NCBI RefSeq assembly: GCF_024206475.1
Contig: NZ_JAMBPR010000001.1
Coordinates: 1 to 64,000, forward strand
DNA: 64,000 nt
Direction of reading: 5' to 3'
DNA from: Paraburkholderia sp. CNPSo 3274
GTDB taxonomy: Bacteria; Pseudomonadota; Gammaproteobacteria; Burkholderiales; Burkholderiaceae
Positions 46,922 to 55,112 of the stretch are shown one piece after another (positions within the stretch are counted from its first letter, which is position 1; each line of letters begins with the position of its first letter). Both the position numbers and the translations under genes were made by a program. Below the pieces are notes generated by a model. The model was not told the DNA's origin, did not search any database, and saw only the letters and a list, made by a program, of their open reading frames with translations.

Positions 46922-48885
46922 AACCATCCTTGCGTCTCCGATGCGGTGAGCGGCCGTTCGAGCTTCGCGTATTCGACGTGCGCGGCGCGCAGGATGTGTT
47001 TCATCTGCACTGGGACGTCCTCATCGGCCGCGAGATAGGCCGCGTGCATCGCGATGTTGTGGATGATGCCGCCCGCCACGTTGAGTCGTCCGAGCTTCGC
47101 GAGATCCAGATCCAGGGTCGGCGTGGCAGCGGGATAGGCACTTGCCCAGATGCGCTCGCGGCTCTCGGCGTCGGGAAACGGAAAGTCGATCACGAAGCGG
47201 ATGCGGCGGCGAAACGCGTTGTCGATCGCATGCTTCATATTGGTTGTCAGGATCGCAAGTCCGCGATACGACTCCATGCGCTGCAACAGGTAGCTGACGT
47301 CGAAATTCGCGTAGCGGTCGTGGCTGTCTTTGACCTCGGTGCGCTGTCCGAAGAGCGCATCGGCTTCGTCGAAGAGCAGGATCGCGCCGCTTTCGGAGGC
47401 GGCGTCGAAAATGCGGCGCAAATTCTTGGCCGTCTCGCCGATGTATTTGCTTGCCACCGTCGCGAGGTCGATCTGGTACAGGTCGAGTTCGAGCATCGCG
47501 GCAAGCGCCTCGGCGGCCATCGTCTTGCCGGTCCCGGGTAGCCCGGAGAAGAGCGCGGTCGTGCCAAGACCGCGTGAGCAGTAGCCGGCGAATCCCCAGG
47601 TCTCGTGCACGGTGCTGCGCTGGCGCACGTGTGCGGCGATCTGATCGAGCACGCTTGCCTGCTGAGCCGGCAACACGAGGTGCAGACATTCGTCCTTCGG
47701 CTCGATGCGCCGTGCAAGCTGCTCCATCGAATGGCGCGCCTGCTGGCGGCAGAAATCCCAGAATGCGCGGTCGAGCGGCGCATCGGGTGAAGCGTCGCTC
47801 AATTCGCGGGTCAGCATCGTCACGGTTTCGACGGCCGCCAGGTCGAGGCGGAACTGCTCGGCGCTCACAGACACGCGTCCGTTCATGCGCTCGGCAAGCG
47901 GCCCGAGCCGCGCCTCTATGAACGCACGCCGCTCGGACGGCGGCAATTCGGGCACATCGATCCTGATTGCGTCGAAGCTCGCCGGCAATGCATCCTCAGG
48001 TAGTTCGAGCAACAACGGCATGTCGATGCGTTCGACGAACGACGCGAGCTGGCGCAGCGAGTCGGCCGGTTCATCGAAGTCGCCGCATTGGATCGTGAGG
48101 ACCGCGCCCGTCAGTCGTCCTTCGCGGTTCCACAGCCGCGTGATCAGTTCGCGCTCGGCCGCGGCGGTCGGAATGTCGGCCACGCGCAGCGAAAAGCGTT
48201 CGCGACCCGCAAGCGCGCAGGCAAGCGCCGCGACCTCGTTGCGGCCGCGCGCGGAACGGCCGAGCAACGCGACGCGCGGCGCGGCGCCCTGCAACGCACG
48301 CGCGGCAGATACCACAGCGGGTTGCAAGAACGCCGGCACGTCGGACAGCTCGGCGAATGCCGGCGCGCAGCGTCGCACGATGCCCTCGAGATGCGCGTCG
48401 AGCGGATCGAGTCCCGCGAGATAGTGGACGATGCGCTCGTCGATGCAAAGCGGGCTCGTCAGCAGCGTCGCGCCAGGCTCGACGTCGATCAGGCGCCAGT
48501 AGCGCAGCGGCCTGTCGCGCGTACAGGCGCTCCAATGCGAACCCGGCAGGATCGCGAGCGCAAGGCTGAAGGTCGGGTGGGTGCGGCCGGGTTCATCGAA
48601 TAAGGCGGCTAGAGCCGGCATGAAGGCGCTGTCGAGTTCGACGCCCGCGCATAGCAACAGCAGGTCGCGCTCGAAGGCGCTCAACCCGAGCCGCGCTGTC
48701 AGCGCCGAAAGTGCGCTGTCGTCGTCGGACGGCGTCGTGGGCGCTTCGGCTTCGGTCGCCGGTCCAGACAGGCCGTCCTCGCCCTGTATCGTGCGTGCCG
48801 CGACGAGCATGCGCAGCACGCGCGCGAGCGCCGCCGCGAGAGCAGCCTGGTTGGCCTCCGGCCAGGATGGTGTGCGCGCGTTCAT
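46918..48885 (-). CDS. eCIS AAA+ ATPase (Afp15-like)
   Basis: A 655-residue protein. The C-terminal AAA+ module (about 400-640) has Walker A FSGLPGTGKTMAAE, Walker B AILLFDEADALFG, a sensor in LTTNMK and arginine finger FRRRIRF. The N-terminal about 380 residues are a helical and Rossmann-like domain. Afp15-type ATPases are required for particle assembly, possibly to load cargo or remodel the baseplate. The start at 48885 overlaps the DUF4255 stop by 4 bp. The larger open frame to 49632 is a shadow. Confidence 0.92.
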   Translation of the reverse strand: MNARTPSWPEANQAALAAALARVLRMLVAARTIQGEDGLSGPATEAEAPTTPSDDDSALSALTARLGLSAFERDLLLLCAGVELDSAFMPALAALFDEPGRTHPTFSLALAILPGSHWSACTRDRPLRYWRLIDVEPGATLLTSPLCIDERIVHYLAGLDPLDAHLEGIVRRCAPAFAELSDVPAFLQPAVVSAARALQGAAPRVALLGRSARGRNEVAALACALAGRERFSLRVADIPTAAAERELITRLWNREGRLTGAVLTIQCGDFDEPADSLRQLASFVERIDMPLLLELPEDALPASFDAIRIDVPELPPSERRAFIEARLGPLAERMNGRVSVSAEQFRLDLAAVETVTMLTRELSDASPDAPLDRAFWDFCRQQARHSMEQLARRIEPKDECLHLVLPAQQASVLDQIAAHVRQRSTVHETWGFAGYCSRGLGTTALFSGLPGTGKTMAAEALAAMLELDLYQIDLATVASKYIGETAKNLRRIFDAASESGAILLFDEADALFGQRTEVKDSHDRYANFDVSYLLQRMESYRGLAILTTNMKHAIDNAFRRRIRFVIDFPFPDAESRERIWASAYPAATPTLDLDLAKLGRLNVAGGIIHNIAMHAAYLAADEDVPVQMKHILRAAHVEYAKLERPLTASETQGWL

Positions 48886-50156
48886 GGCGCCGTCACCGTG
48901 ATCTGCGGCACGAGTTGGCCGTGGGTCGGGTGCGTCGTGTCCTGATCGATGTACAGCTTGCTCTGTGCGCCGTCCACGCGCAGATAGAGCGGCACACTGG
49001 CCTCCGGCTGCACGAACGGGAAGTCGACAGGAATCGGAATGTCCACGCTCGACGAACTCGGCGGCCCGCTCGCTGGCCGGATGTCGATCGGCAGTTCGGA
49101 CACGCCGATCACGAGCGACACCGATTGCATCCGACCGATCTGCACGTCGGTCTGCACCGTCACCGTGGTGCCCGCCTTGAACGACCCGGACAGTGGCGAC
49201 AGCACGGTGGGTGCGAGCGTGAAGGACGCGAGGTTGGACATGGAGCCGACATGCGGCGTCGGCGGATCGCCAAGCGCGATCGACTGTCTGACGGCCACCG
49301 TTGCGATGCCCGCGGGCAAGCTGGCGGGCACCTGCACGCGCAGTGCGTTGCCCTGCACCTGAGCGGGCGCGACCGGCACGCCACCGTCGAACGAGACGCC
49401 CGTCGACGCCGGCGTATCGCCGATGAAATTGCGCCCCCGCAGCGTCAGGATGTCGCCCGTTCTCGCGATCGCGGGCGAGACGTCCTCGATGACCGGTTGC
49501 CGCCACGGCACCGCCTTGATATGCCGCTTCTGCACGGGTGGCCCAATGCGCGTCGCGGCGCGGCGCTGGATCAGTACGACCGACGCCTGATAGGCGACTG
49601 TCGGCCGGTAGCTCACCTGAAACGCGGTCCACATCTTCGACAGCTCCTCGATGCCGAGCGGCTCCTGCACGAGCTTGATCAGTTCCACCTGGTCGGGGAG
49701 CGTCGTCGTGGCAAGCGCCTGCTCTTCCGGCGCCGGTTGGGCGATCGGTTTGGCCATCTCCGTGAGCGCGGTTTGCAGAATGTCCCGGGTGAGTACGGGC
49801 GTCTCATGCCAGATCTGCATCGCCCACGCGAGCAGCAGTTCGCCGTCGAACGGGTTTGGACCGTACACCGACATCATGTAGTGAAGATTGAGCGCGAGCG
49901 GAGGATTGGCGATGCGTTGCCCGCTCGCATCACGCGAAGGCAGCCCTTCATTGCACCAGCCGGTATTCGATGAAAGCCGATAGAGAAAGAGGTTCAGTTG
50001 CGGCTTTTCCTCATTGCCTATCACGATGCGATCGGGCGGCAGCGCGGTGATCGTCGCGTTGGCGAGCTGACCCGGAAGCGCGGACTGCGCAAGCGCGTCC
50101 TGCAGGATGGTTCGCATGACCGCGGTGACAGCCGCGACGGCGAAATAGTCGCTCAC
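48882..50156 (-). CDS. DUF4255/Pvc16-like tail terminator with IPT/TIG domain
   Basis: A 424-residue protein. The N-terminal about 200 residues form the DUF4255 domain of the Afp16/Pvc16 cap (PQLNLFLYRLSSNTGW; ALNLHYMMSVYGPNPFDGEL). Afp16 sets particle length and terminates the tube and sheath. The C-terminal half contains an IPT/TIG-like Ig domain (VIEDVSPAIARTGDILTLRG, NFIGDT) and another beta domain, which may anchor or extend the distal end. Its end overlaps the AAA gene and its start overlaps the preceding gene, each by 4 bp. Confidence 0.9.
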   Translation of the reverse strand: MSDYFAVAAVTAVMRTILQDALAQSALPGQLANATITALPPDRIVIGNEEKPQLNLFLYRLSSNTGWCNEGLPSRDASGQRIANPPLALNLHYMMSVYGPNPFDGELLLAWAMQIWHETPVLTRDILQTALTEMAKPIAQPAPEEQALATTTLPDQVELIKLVQEPLGIEELSKMWTAFQVSYRPTVAYQASVVLIQRRAATRIGPPVQKRHIKAVPWRQPVIEDVSPAIARTGDILTLRGRNFIGDTPASTGVSFDGGVPVAPAQVQGNALRVQVPASLPAGIATVAVRQSIALGDPPTPHVGSMSNLASFTLAPTVLSPLSGSFKAGTTVTVQTDVQIGRMQSVSLVIGVSELPIDIRPASGPPSSSSVDIPIPVDFPFVQPEASVPLYLRVDGAQSKLYIDQDTTHPTHGQLVPQITVTAP

Positions 50157-50995
50157 GAGTGGCCTCCTCGCGAGCGTTGCAGATAAGCATGCAGCGACAG
50201 CGCCGCACTCGCGGCTGGGGGAGCGGCGGCCGGCGCCGCGCGCACAGGCGCGGCCCGGACTTCGACGCGGCCGATGCTCACCTGCACACGCGGCGGCGCG
50301 GTACTCGCGGATTGAACGAAACGCGGTGACGGTGGCGGCAAGCTGGGCACGCCAGGTGACGAAGGCTGCGCCTCATACGCCGGCGCAGCCACCGGCAGCG
50401 GCGCAGTTTGGCGGGACATCGCCTGCTGCACGTTGCGATCGCTTTGCTGAAGCACCGCTTCAGGCAGCCGCCGTCCGGTATCACGCCCAGGCAAAGCATG
50501 TGCTTCACTCGCAGGCACTGGCTGGCTCCGGACGAACGCGGGCTCGATCGGGGTCGTGCGCAGCGACACGGTTTCGTGTCGGGCAACATCGCGCTCCACC
50601 GGCATCGAGACCGCTGCCGGGCGAAGCGGGACGGAAAGGGTCGCTTGATGCCGCGTCTCGACGGGCGCACTGACATGGACGCTTCGCACGTCACTCGATC
50701 CTGCAAACGGCGGTTCGTCCGCATGGATATGATCCGGCATCGGCACGGGATTCGGCATCGGCATTGGCACCGGCCCTCGAATCTCAGCCGGTGACGCTGG
50801 CAGCGACAACTCGTGCTCGCGCAACGCCGTGCTCATCTCGACGTTGGCGCGCACGCGCGTCGAGGTGTCCGCATTATCCGACTCCTCGGGCTCGACGTAG
50901 CGAGGCGCGAAGCGCGGTTCAAGCGCTGGCCGCACACTGGAAACCGCGCCGCGTGCGCGATCGAGCAGTCCGCCGAGCGCAGTCTGCCCAGTCAT
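50153..50995 (-). CDS. Pro/Ala-rich eCIS locus protein of unknown function
   Basis: A 280-residue protein beginning MTGQTALGGLLDRARGAVSS. It is dominated by Pro, Ala and Val (for example GPVPMPMPNPVPMPDHIH, and an Ala/Pro-rich C-terminus ending LSLHAYLQRSRGGHS), so it is probably disordered with a small structured end. It overlaps both neighbours by 4 bp, which implies co-production with the zinc-motif protein and the cap protein. No tape-measure gene is recognised in the locus, and this could be a scaffold, but that is speculation. Confidence 0.65.
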   Translation of the reverse strand: MTGQTALGGLLDRARGAVSSVRPALEPRFAPRYVEPEESDNADTSTRVRANVEMSTALREHELSLPASPAEIRGPVPMPMPNPVPMPDHIHADEPPFAGSSDVRSVHVSAPVETRHQATLSVPLRPAAVSMPVERDVARHETVSLRTTPIEPAFVRSQPVPASEAHALPGRDTGRRLPEAVLQQSDRNVQQAMSRQTAPLPVAAPAYEAQPSSPGVPSLPPPSPRFVQSASTAPPRVQVSIGRVEVRAAPVRAAPAAAPPAASAALSLHAYLQRSRGGHS

Positions 50996-51735
50996 AAGCC
51001 CGCCCGATCCAGATACGCCTGCCTGCGCCGTTGATGCATGCGCAGCACAGCGGCTTCCGACCACCCGTAGGCCCAGGCAAGCGCGTGCACATCGTCGAGC
51101 AGACGCTGCGCGTGATGAACGACTTCGCGCCACACGAAGGCGGCGGCGTCGAAAGTCTGTGCATCGTGGCGACGGCATGCGGGACAGTCGAACTGCAACA
51201 CGATCGCTGCAGACGCGTGGAGCGTTTCGAGGCATTCGCCCGCGTGCTGCCGCAAATCGAAGGGCCACGTCGACGGCGGTTCAAGCTGTCCCTGCTCGTT
51301 TTCGACGTGCACGCAGCGTTCGGTCAGGACACGCAGCGCCTCGCCACCGTCGGCTTCGCGAGCCGCCACACATAGATCCTCGCTGGTCGCTTCGCGCAGG
51401 CTCAACCGGTAAGCACCGAATTCCGTGTCGGACTGATTCGCGCAAGGCGGCTGCAATGCCTCGGTCGACGCCGTGAACTCGAGGGCTGCGCCGCACTGAG
51501 GACAATCGAAACGGCAGTCGAGACGTGTGCCGAAGCTTGCTTCCCGCATCTGCAAAAGCAGCCTGTCACGCGCCGATATGCCGAGCGCCGCGAGCGCGGT
51601 CCGCGAACATTCCGGACAGGCCACCTCGAGCATCGACAGTGCACGATGCAGCGCCGGCAGGTGGGCGGGCGAACTGCCCCGCTCCCATGCGAACAACAGA
51701 TTCTGGCCGTGCAATGGACGCATGTCCCGTCTCAT
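50992..51735 (-). CDS. Zinc-motif baseplate assembly protein (gp51-like)
   Basis: A 247-residue protein with two Cys-pair clusters: ACPECS ... CPQCGA in the first half and CPACRRHDAQ in the second, a probable zinc site. The C-terminus is helical (LAWAYGWSEAAVLRMHQRRR, a motif seen in phage baseplate hub assembly catalysts of the T4 gp51 type). It follows the tube gene and probably acts in assembly rather than in the final particle. The start is ATG 51735, with ATG 51723 as alternative; neither has a strong ribosome binding site. Confidence 0.72.
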   Translation of the reverse strand: MRRDMRPLHGQNLLFAWERGSSPAHLPALHRALSMLEVACPECSRTALAALGISARDRLLLQMREASFGTRLDCRFDCPQCGAALEFTASTEALQPPCANQSDTEFGAYRLSLREATSEDLCVAAREADGGEALRVLTERCVHVENEQGQLEPPSTWPFDLRQHAGECLETLHASAAIVLQFDCPACRRHDAQTFDAAAFVWREVVHHAQRLLDDVHALAWAYGWSEAAVLRMHQRRRQAYLDRAGL

Positions 51736-51807
51736 CAATCAAGTGGCGCCGCCCGTGACAAGATGCGACCCGGCTGGCGGCAAAGCCGGGGCGACACCGC
51801 GTGTCGC

Positions 51808-52329
51808 CTATGGCGACAGGGTCGGTTCAGTCGGTTCCTTGACTTGAGGATCGCGTTCGAAGCCCTCGTTTTCGAGCTTGATATGCTGCAACGCGACCGC
51901 ATTCGCGTTGGCGTCCAGATCGGGGAGCGCCTGATACTCCGACACCCAGCAGCGATAGAGCTTGTAAGCAAGCGCCAGTTGCCCGGCCTCGTTGTAGACC
52001 TCGAGAATGATGTCCTTGCGAAAGTCCGCCAGCGAAACTTCCGCGCCGAGCCCGGCGTTCAACTGCCAGACCTTGTTCGCCCAGAGCTCGAACTCCGGAT
52101 CGTGCGTGACGCCGCGCTCCAGCGTGATCGCTTCGAACTTCGAGCGTCCCGGCGACTTGCGGCCCGTGCTCGGATCGCCGCCCTCGCGATGCTCGACGAC
52201 TTCCGTCGTGCGCTTGAGGCCACCCGACACCTTGCTGATCCCGGCGACGTATTTGTTGTCCCACTTGAGGCGAAATTTGAAATTCTTGTACGGGTCGAAT
52301 CGCTGTGGATTGACGGTGAACTCGGCCAT
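51808..52329 (-). CDS. Inner tube protein (gp19/Afp1-like)
   Basis: A 173-residue tail tube protein that polymerises into the inner tube. The family signature includes FRLKWDNKYVAGISKVSGG, VEHREGGDPSTGRKSPGRSK and EAITLERGVTHDPEFELWAN. The C-terminus YRCWVSEYQALPDLDANANAV, read in part, is also typical. It is the only tube paralogue in the locus, whereas Afp and PVC loci carry two or more. It is encoded 30 bp after the sheath. Confidence 0.93.
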   Translation of the reverse strand: MAEFTVNPQRFDPYKNFKFRLKWDNKYVAGISKVSGGLKRTTEVVEHREGGDPSTGRKSPGRSKFEAITLERGVTHDPEFELWANKVWQLNAGLGAEVSLADFRKDIILEVYNEAGQLALAYKLYRCWVSEYQALPDLDANANAVALQHIKLENEGFERDPQVKEPTEPTLSP

Positions 52330-52359
52330 GACGCATACCTCCGAAAGGGAATCGCTGGA

Positions 52360-54390
52360 TCAGGTCTGTACCTGCCCTGCCATCTGCTGAATCTGGATCA
52401 CGACGAACTCCGCTGGAATCAATGGCGCGAAACCGACGAGCACGTTGACGACACCGCTGTCGATGTCGTTTTGCGTGGTCGTCTCGTTGTCGCATTTCAC
52501 AAAGTAAGCCGCATTGGGCGACTGTCCCTGGAACGCTCCCTTCCTGAAGAGTACGTTCATGAATGCGCCGATGCTGAGTCTCAACGATGCCCAAAGCGGC
52601 TCGTCATTGGGTTCGAACACGGCCCACTTGGTGCCGCGATAAAGGCTTTCTTCCAGATAGAGCGCAAGCCGGCGCACGGGCACGTACTTCCACTGACTCG
52701 CCTCGACATCCGCACCCGCGAGCGTGCGTGAACCCCACAGCACCGGCCCGTAGATCGGGAAGTTGCGAAAGCAGTTCACACCGATCGGATTGAGCACGCC
52801 GTTTTCGATATCGGTCAACTGACGATAGGCGAGCGCCTGGACGCCGGTCAGCGTTGCCTCGGTACCGGCTGGCGCCTTCCAGACGCCGCGCGATCCGTCG
52901 ATACGCGCAAACAGCCCCGCGACGACACCGCTCGGCGCAAACGTGCGCAACTGATAGTTGTTCACCGGGTCTGGCAGGCGTAGCCGCGGGAAGAAGCACG
53001 CGCCGTTTTCCGGAGGCGTGATAGCCATGCTCGTCTTCCAGTCGAGCGCGGCCGTCACGGTCGTCGCATTGGGAGGTGGATCGACGAGCAGGAACGCACG
53101 CCGCTGCTGACAATAGGCAATCGCGGGCGGGAAGACATCGGCGCCGGACACGTTGGGATCGGGCGTGGCCGGGCTGCCGGCAAGCGCGCGCGTCGCGTCC
53201 GGTATCACGAGCAGGTTGAAGAGGTCGACCTTTTCCAATGCGTAGATACCGGTGAACGAAGCCGGGTCGCCGACGAGATCGACCGAAAACGGCAGTTGAT
53301 TGCCCGGGTCCGTACCGACCACGGACGACTTCTGTCCTTCGATCGCGTTGCCCGTCCCGAGCGCGTAATGTGCAACGTTGGTCGGGGTGACATCGAGCCC
53401 GAGCGGCGCGGCTGCGGTTCCGCTAAATGCGATTTGTGCATCCGGCAGCGTAGGGATGCTCGCGACGGCGCGCAGCACGTCGTCCGCATTGCTCTTCGTC
53501 GCAATGAAACGCAAGGTCGCACCGTTCCAGTTCAGCGCGACCGCATTGGCGAGGGCGCTTTGAACCTGGGAAGCAATCGCCGCGGACGACACCGGTATAG
53601 GCGCACCCTGAAGCAGTACGTTCACGTTGTTGATGTTGGGCAGCGAATTCGTCGGCTTCGAAACCTGTAGCGTTAAGGTGTAGTTTTTGTCGATGAGCTG
53701 CGGCGTGGTCTTGGGCTTGGTCGTGTCGAAGAAGAGCAGTTCTCCGCTGTTGCGTTGGATTCTTTTGCCTAGTACTCCCGATACCTCAGGTGTGTTCTTG
53801 CGCAGCGGGTTCGTTGGATCGGCGGACTCGCTCATTTTCACCAGTTGCGATCCAGTATCGAAGTCGTTGATCACGTTACCGACGTAATTCTGCCTCGTGC
53901 CATTGAGCGAGACTTGCGGAAACGTCTCGACCACGTTTCCCGACAGATTCGTTATGGTCACATTGAATGTACTGGGGTCGACGCCGGGCAGCGAGAAGTC
54001 GATGCCGTCGTAATCGATGTCGATCATGATCTGGCCATTCGCCCAAACGCCGCTGGAAAGCGCGGTGAATGTCAGGTCGATGGCACTCGCACCGGTCACT
54101 TCGACGGTCGCCGGCGTCGCATTGTGATGCGGCACGCGTACGACATACCCTGTCGTCCCGCCGTTCAGAAAGAACTGCTGGACCGCATAACTGAGTTCGC
54201 TGTCGATGGCGAGGCCGCCGAACAGACGCGCGAAATCGGAGAAACTGTAGATTGCTTGCGCCCGGTTATCGATTCCCGTTGCCGTGTAACCGACGAACGC
54301 GGTGATCGATGTCGCCACGCCCGTGATGTTGTGCATGGGATTCTGCAACTCGACGATGTAGACGCCGGGATACGTGAGCGTTGCGGGCAT
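52360..54390 (-). CDS. Contractile sheath protein
   Basis: A 676-residue tail sheath protein. The start at 54390 has AAGGA upstream. The N-terminus MPATLTYPGVYIVELQNPMH and TSITAFVGYTA are the hallmark of phage and eCIS sheaths. The conserved C-terminal domain has YVPVRRLALYLEESLYRGTK and WAVFEPNDEPLWASLR, ending VVIQIQQMAGQVQT. It is longer than the usual 350-500 residue sheath subunits, with an insertion in the middle (about 120-330) likely to form the outer surface. The locus has one sheath gene only. Confidence 0.95.
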   Translation of the reverse strand: MPATLTYPGVYIVELQNPMHNITGVATSITAFVGYTATGIDNRAQAIYSFSDFARLFGGLAIDSELSYAVQQFFLNGGTTGYVVRVPHHNATPATVEVTGASAIDLTFTALSSGVWANGQIMIDIDYDGIDFSLPGVDPSTFNVTITNLSGNVVETFPQVSLNGTRQNYVGNVINDFDTGSQLVKMSESADPTNPLRKNTPEVSGVLGKRIQRNSGELLFFDTTKPKTTPQLIDKNYTLTLQVSKPTNSLPNINNVNVLLQGAPIPVSSAAIASQVQSALANAVALNWNGATLRFIATKSNADDVLRAVASIPTLPDAQIAFSGTAAAPLGLDVTPTNVAHYALGTGNAIEGQKSSVVGTDPGNQLPFSVDLVGDPASFTGIYALEKVDLFNLLVIPDATRALAGSPATPDPNVSGADVFPPAIAYCQQRRAFLLVDPPPNATTVTAALDWKTSMAITPPENGACFFPRLRLPDPVNNYQLRTFAPSGVVAGLFARIDGSRGVWKAPAGTEATLTGVQALAYRQLTDIENGVLNPIGVNCFRNFPIYGPVLWGSRTLAGADVEASQWKYVPVRRLALYLEESLYRGTKWAVFEPNDEPLWASLRLSIGAFMNVLFRKGAFQGQSPNAAYFVKCDNETTTQNDIDSGVVNVLVGFAPLIPAEFVVIQIQQMAGQVQT

Positions 54391-54475
54391 GGCGAGGTTC
54401 CTTTTCGGAGAAAGCGAAGCAAGTTGCACCATCCAGGCCACGGTCGGTCCGGCGGTGCCGCGAGTCCCGATCGCC

Positions 54476-54733
54476 TCACTGCGTGGTGTTGCCTGCAACG
54501 GGGGCTCGTTCGTACAACACCGGACCACCTGGCAGCTCGCTCTGCGCGAGGTAGCCCTCGTCGACGAGCTGTCCCAATGCGAGGGCGACATCAGCCAGCG
54601 TCGCGTCGCTGCACGCTACTGGCAGCCAGAAGCTCAACACTCCATTGACGGTATCCGCGGCACCGGGATGGTGAACCAGATACGATTCGATCGAATCCCG
54701 GATACGCTCCACACGCGCTTCTTGGCTATTCAC
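54476..54733 (-). CDS. Small winged-helix-like protein at the head of the eCIS operon
   Basis: An 85-residue protein starting at GTG 54733, (M)NSQEARVERIRDSIESYLV. The spacing of HHPGAADTVNGVLSFWLPVA, ALGQLVDEGYLAQSELPGGP and LYER suggests a winged-helix fold, a pattern seen in small proteins near contractile loci. It is the first gene after the predicted sigma-54 promoter, whose start point would be about 30 bp upstream. No strong ribosome binding site is visible. It could be a particle component or an autoregulator. Confidence 0.6.
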   Translation of the reverse strand: MNSQEARVERIRDSIESYLVHHPGAADTVNGVLSFWLPVACSDATLADVALALGQLVDEGYLAQSELPGGPVLYERAPVAGNTTQ

Positions 54734-54774
54734 TTGAGCACCGGCTTGTGGCTCATTACAGGCAAAGCGCCCGA

Positions 54775-54790
54775 TGCAATCTCCATTCCA
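54775..54790 (-). promoter_or_regulatory. Sigma-54 (-24/-12) promoter of the eCIS operon
   Basis: Read on the minus strand, the 16 bases are TGGAATGGAGATTGCA. This fits the consensus TGGCAC(G/A)NNNNTTGC(A/T) with GG and GC exactly 10 bp apart and only small deviations in the -24 box. The transcription start would lie near 54764, about 30 bp before the first codon at 54733. An adjacent gene encodes a sigma-54 activator, which strengthens the prediction. Confidence 0.7.
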
Positions 54791-54791
54791 T

Positions 54792-54838
54792 CTGGCAAGT
54801 GTCGACGAATGCTTGCCAGGAGCGAATCCTGGCGCCAG
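54792..54838 (-). promoter_or_regulatory. Cluster of CTGGC/GCCAG half-sites, candidate activator binding sites
   Basis: Directly upstream of the sigma-54 promoter four half-sites occur in 47 bp. CTGGCAAG (54792-54799) and CTTGCCAG (54812-54819) form a perfect 8-bp inverted repeat with a 12-bp spacer. GCCAGGA (54815-54821) and TCCTGGC (54827-54833) form a 7-bp repeat with a 5-bp spacer. CTGGCGCCAG (54829-54838) is a 10-bp palindrome. The nearest lies very close to the -24 box, closer than typical enhancers. Confidence 0.5.
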
Positions 54839-55112
54839 CGTGAACGCCCCGCGGGTCAAAGCAAACCCACCCGCTAAAGTGCGGGGAAGACGTTTTGACA
54901 TACCTGGACGATGCACGAAAGAATTTGCGGGATGCCGCACGCCTGACCCGGGCACGGGTCAAGCGTGTCCCGGGTGAAGACGCGCATTCTCCCCGAGCCG
55001 ATGCGGGCTGCAATGGAGCACACGTGGGAAGTCGAAACCGCGATGCGGACAGGCTGTCTGCGCTCGATCGCCGTGGCAGCGGCCGGCGCAGTCGTACGAG
55101 CGCGCACAGCGC
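54839..55112. other. Remaining intergenic region between activator and eCIS operon
   Basis: No gene is supported. A GC-rich inverted repeat GACCCG (54945-54950) / CGGGTC (54955-54960) could fold as a hairpin. It lacks a following T-run in either direction, so a terminator is not claimed. The region probably holds further upstream elements of the sigma-54 promoter. Confidence 0.35.

Noticed and set aside
25675..54733. A prophage or an R-type tailocin
   Set aside because: No capsid, portal, terminase, holin or endolysin genes. The AAA+ ATPase, DUF4255 cap protein, CIS-tube protein and DUF4157 cargo are typical of eCIS.
25675..54733. A type VI secretion system
   Set aside because: There are no TssJLM membrane-complex genes or ClpV, and the ATPase is the Afp15 type. 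The sheath is a single long protein rather than a TssB/TssC pair.
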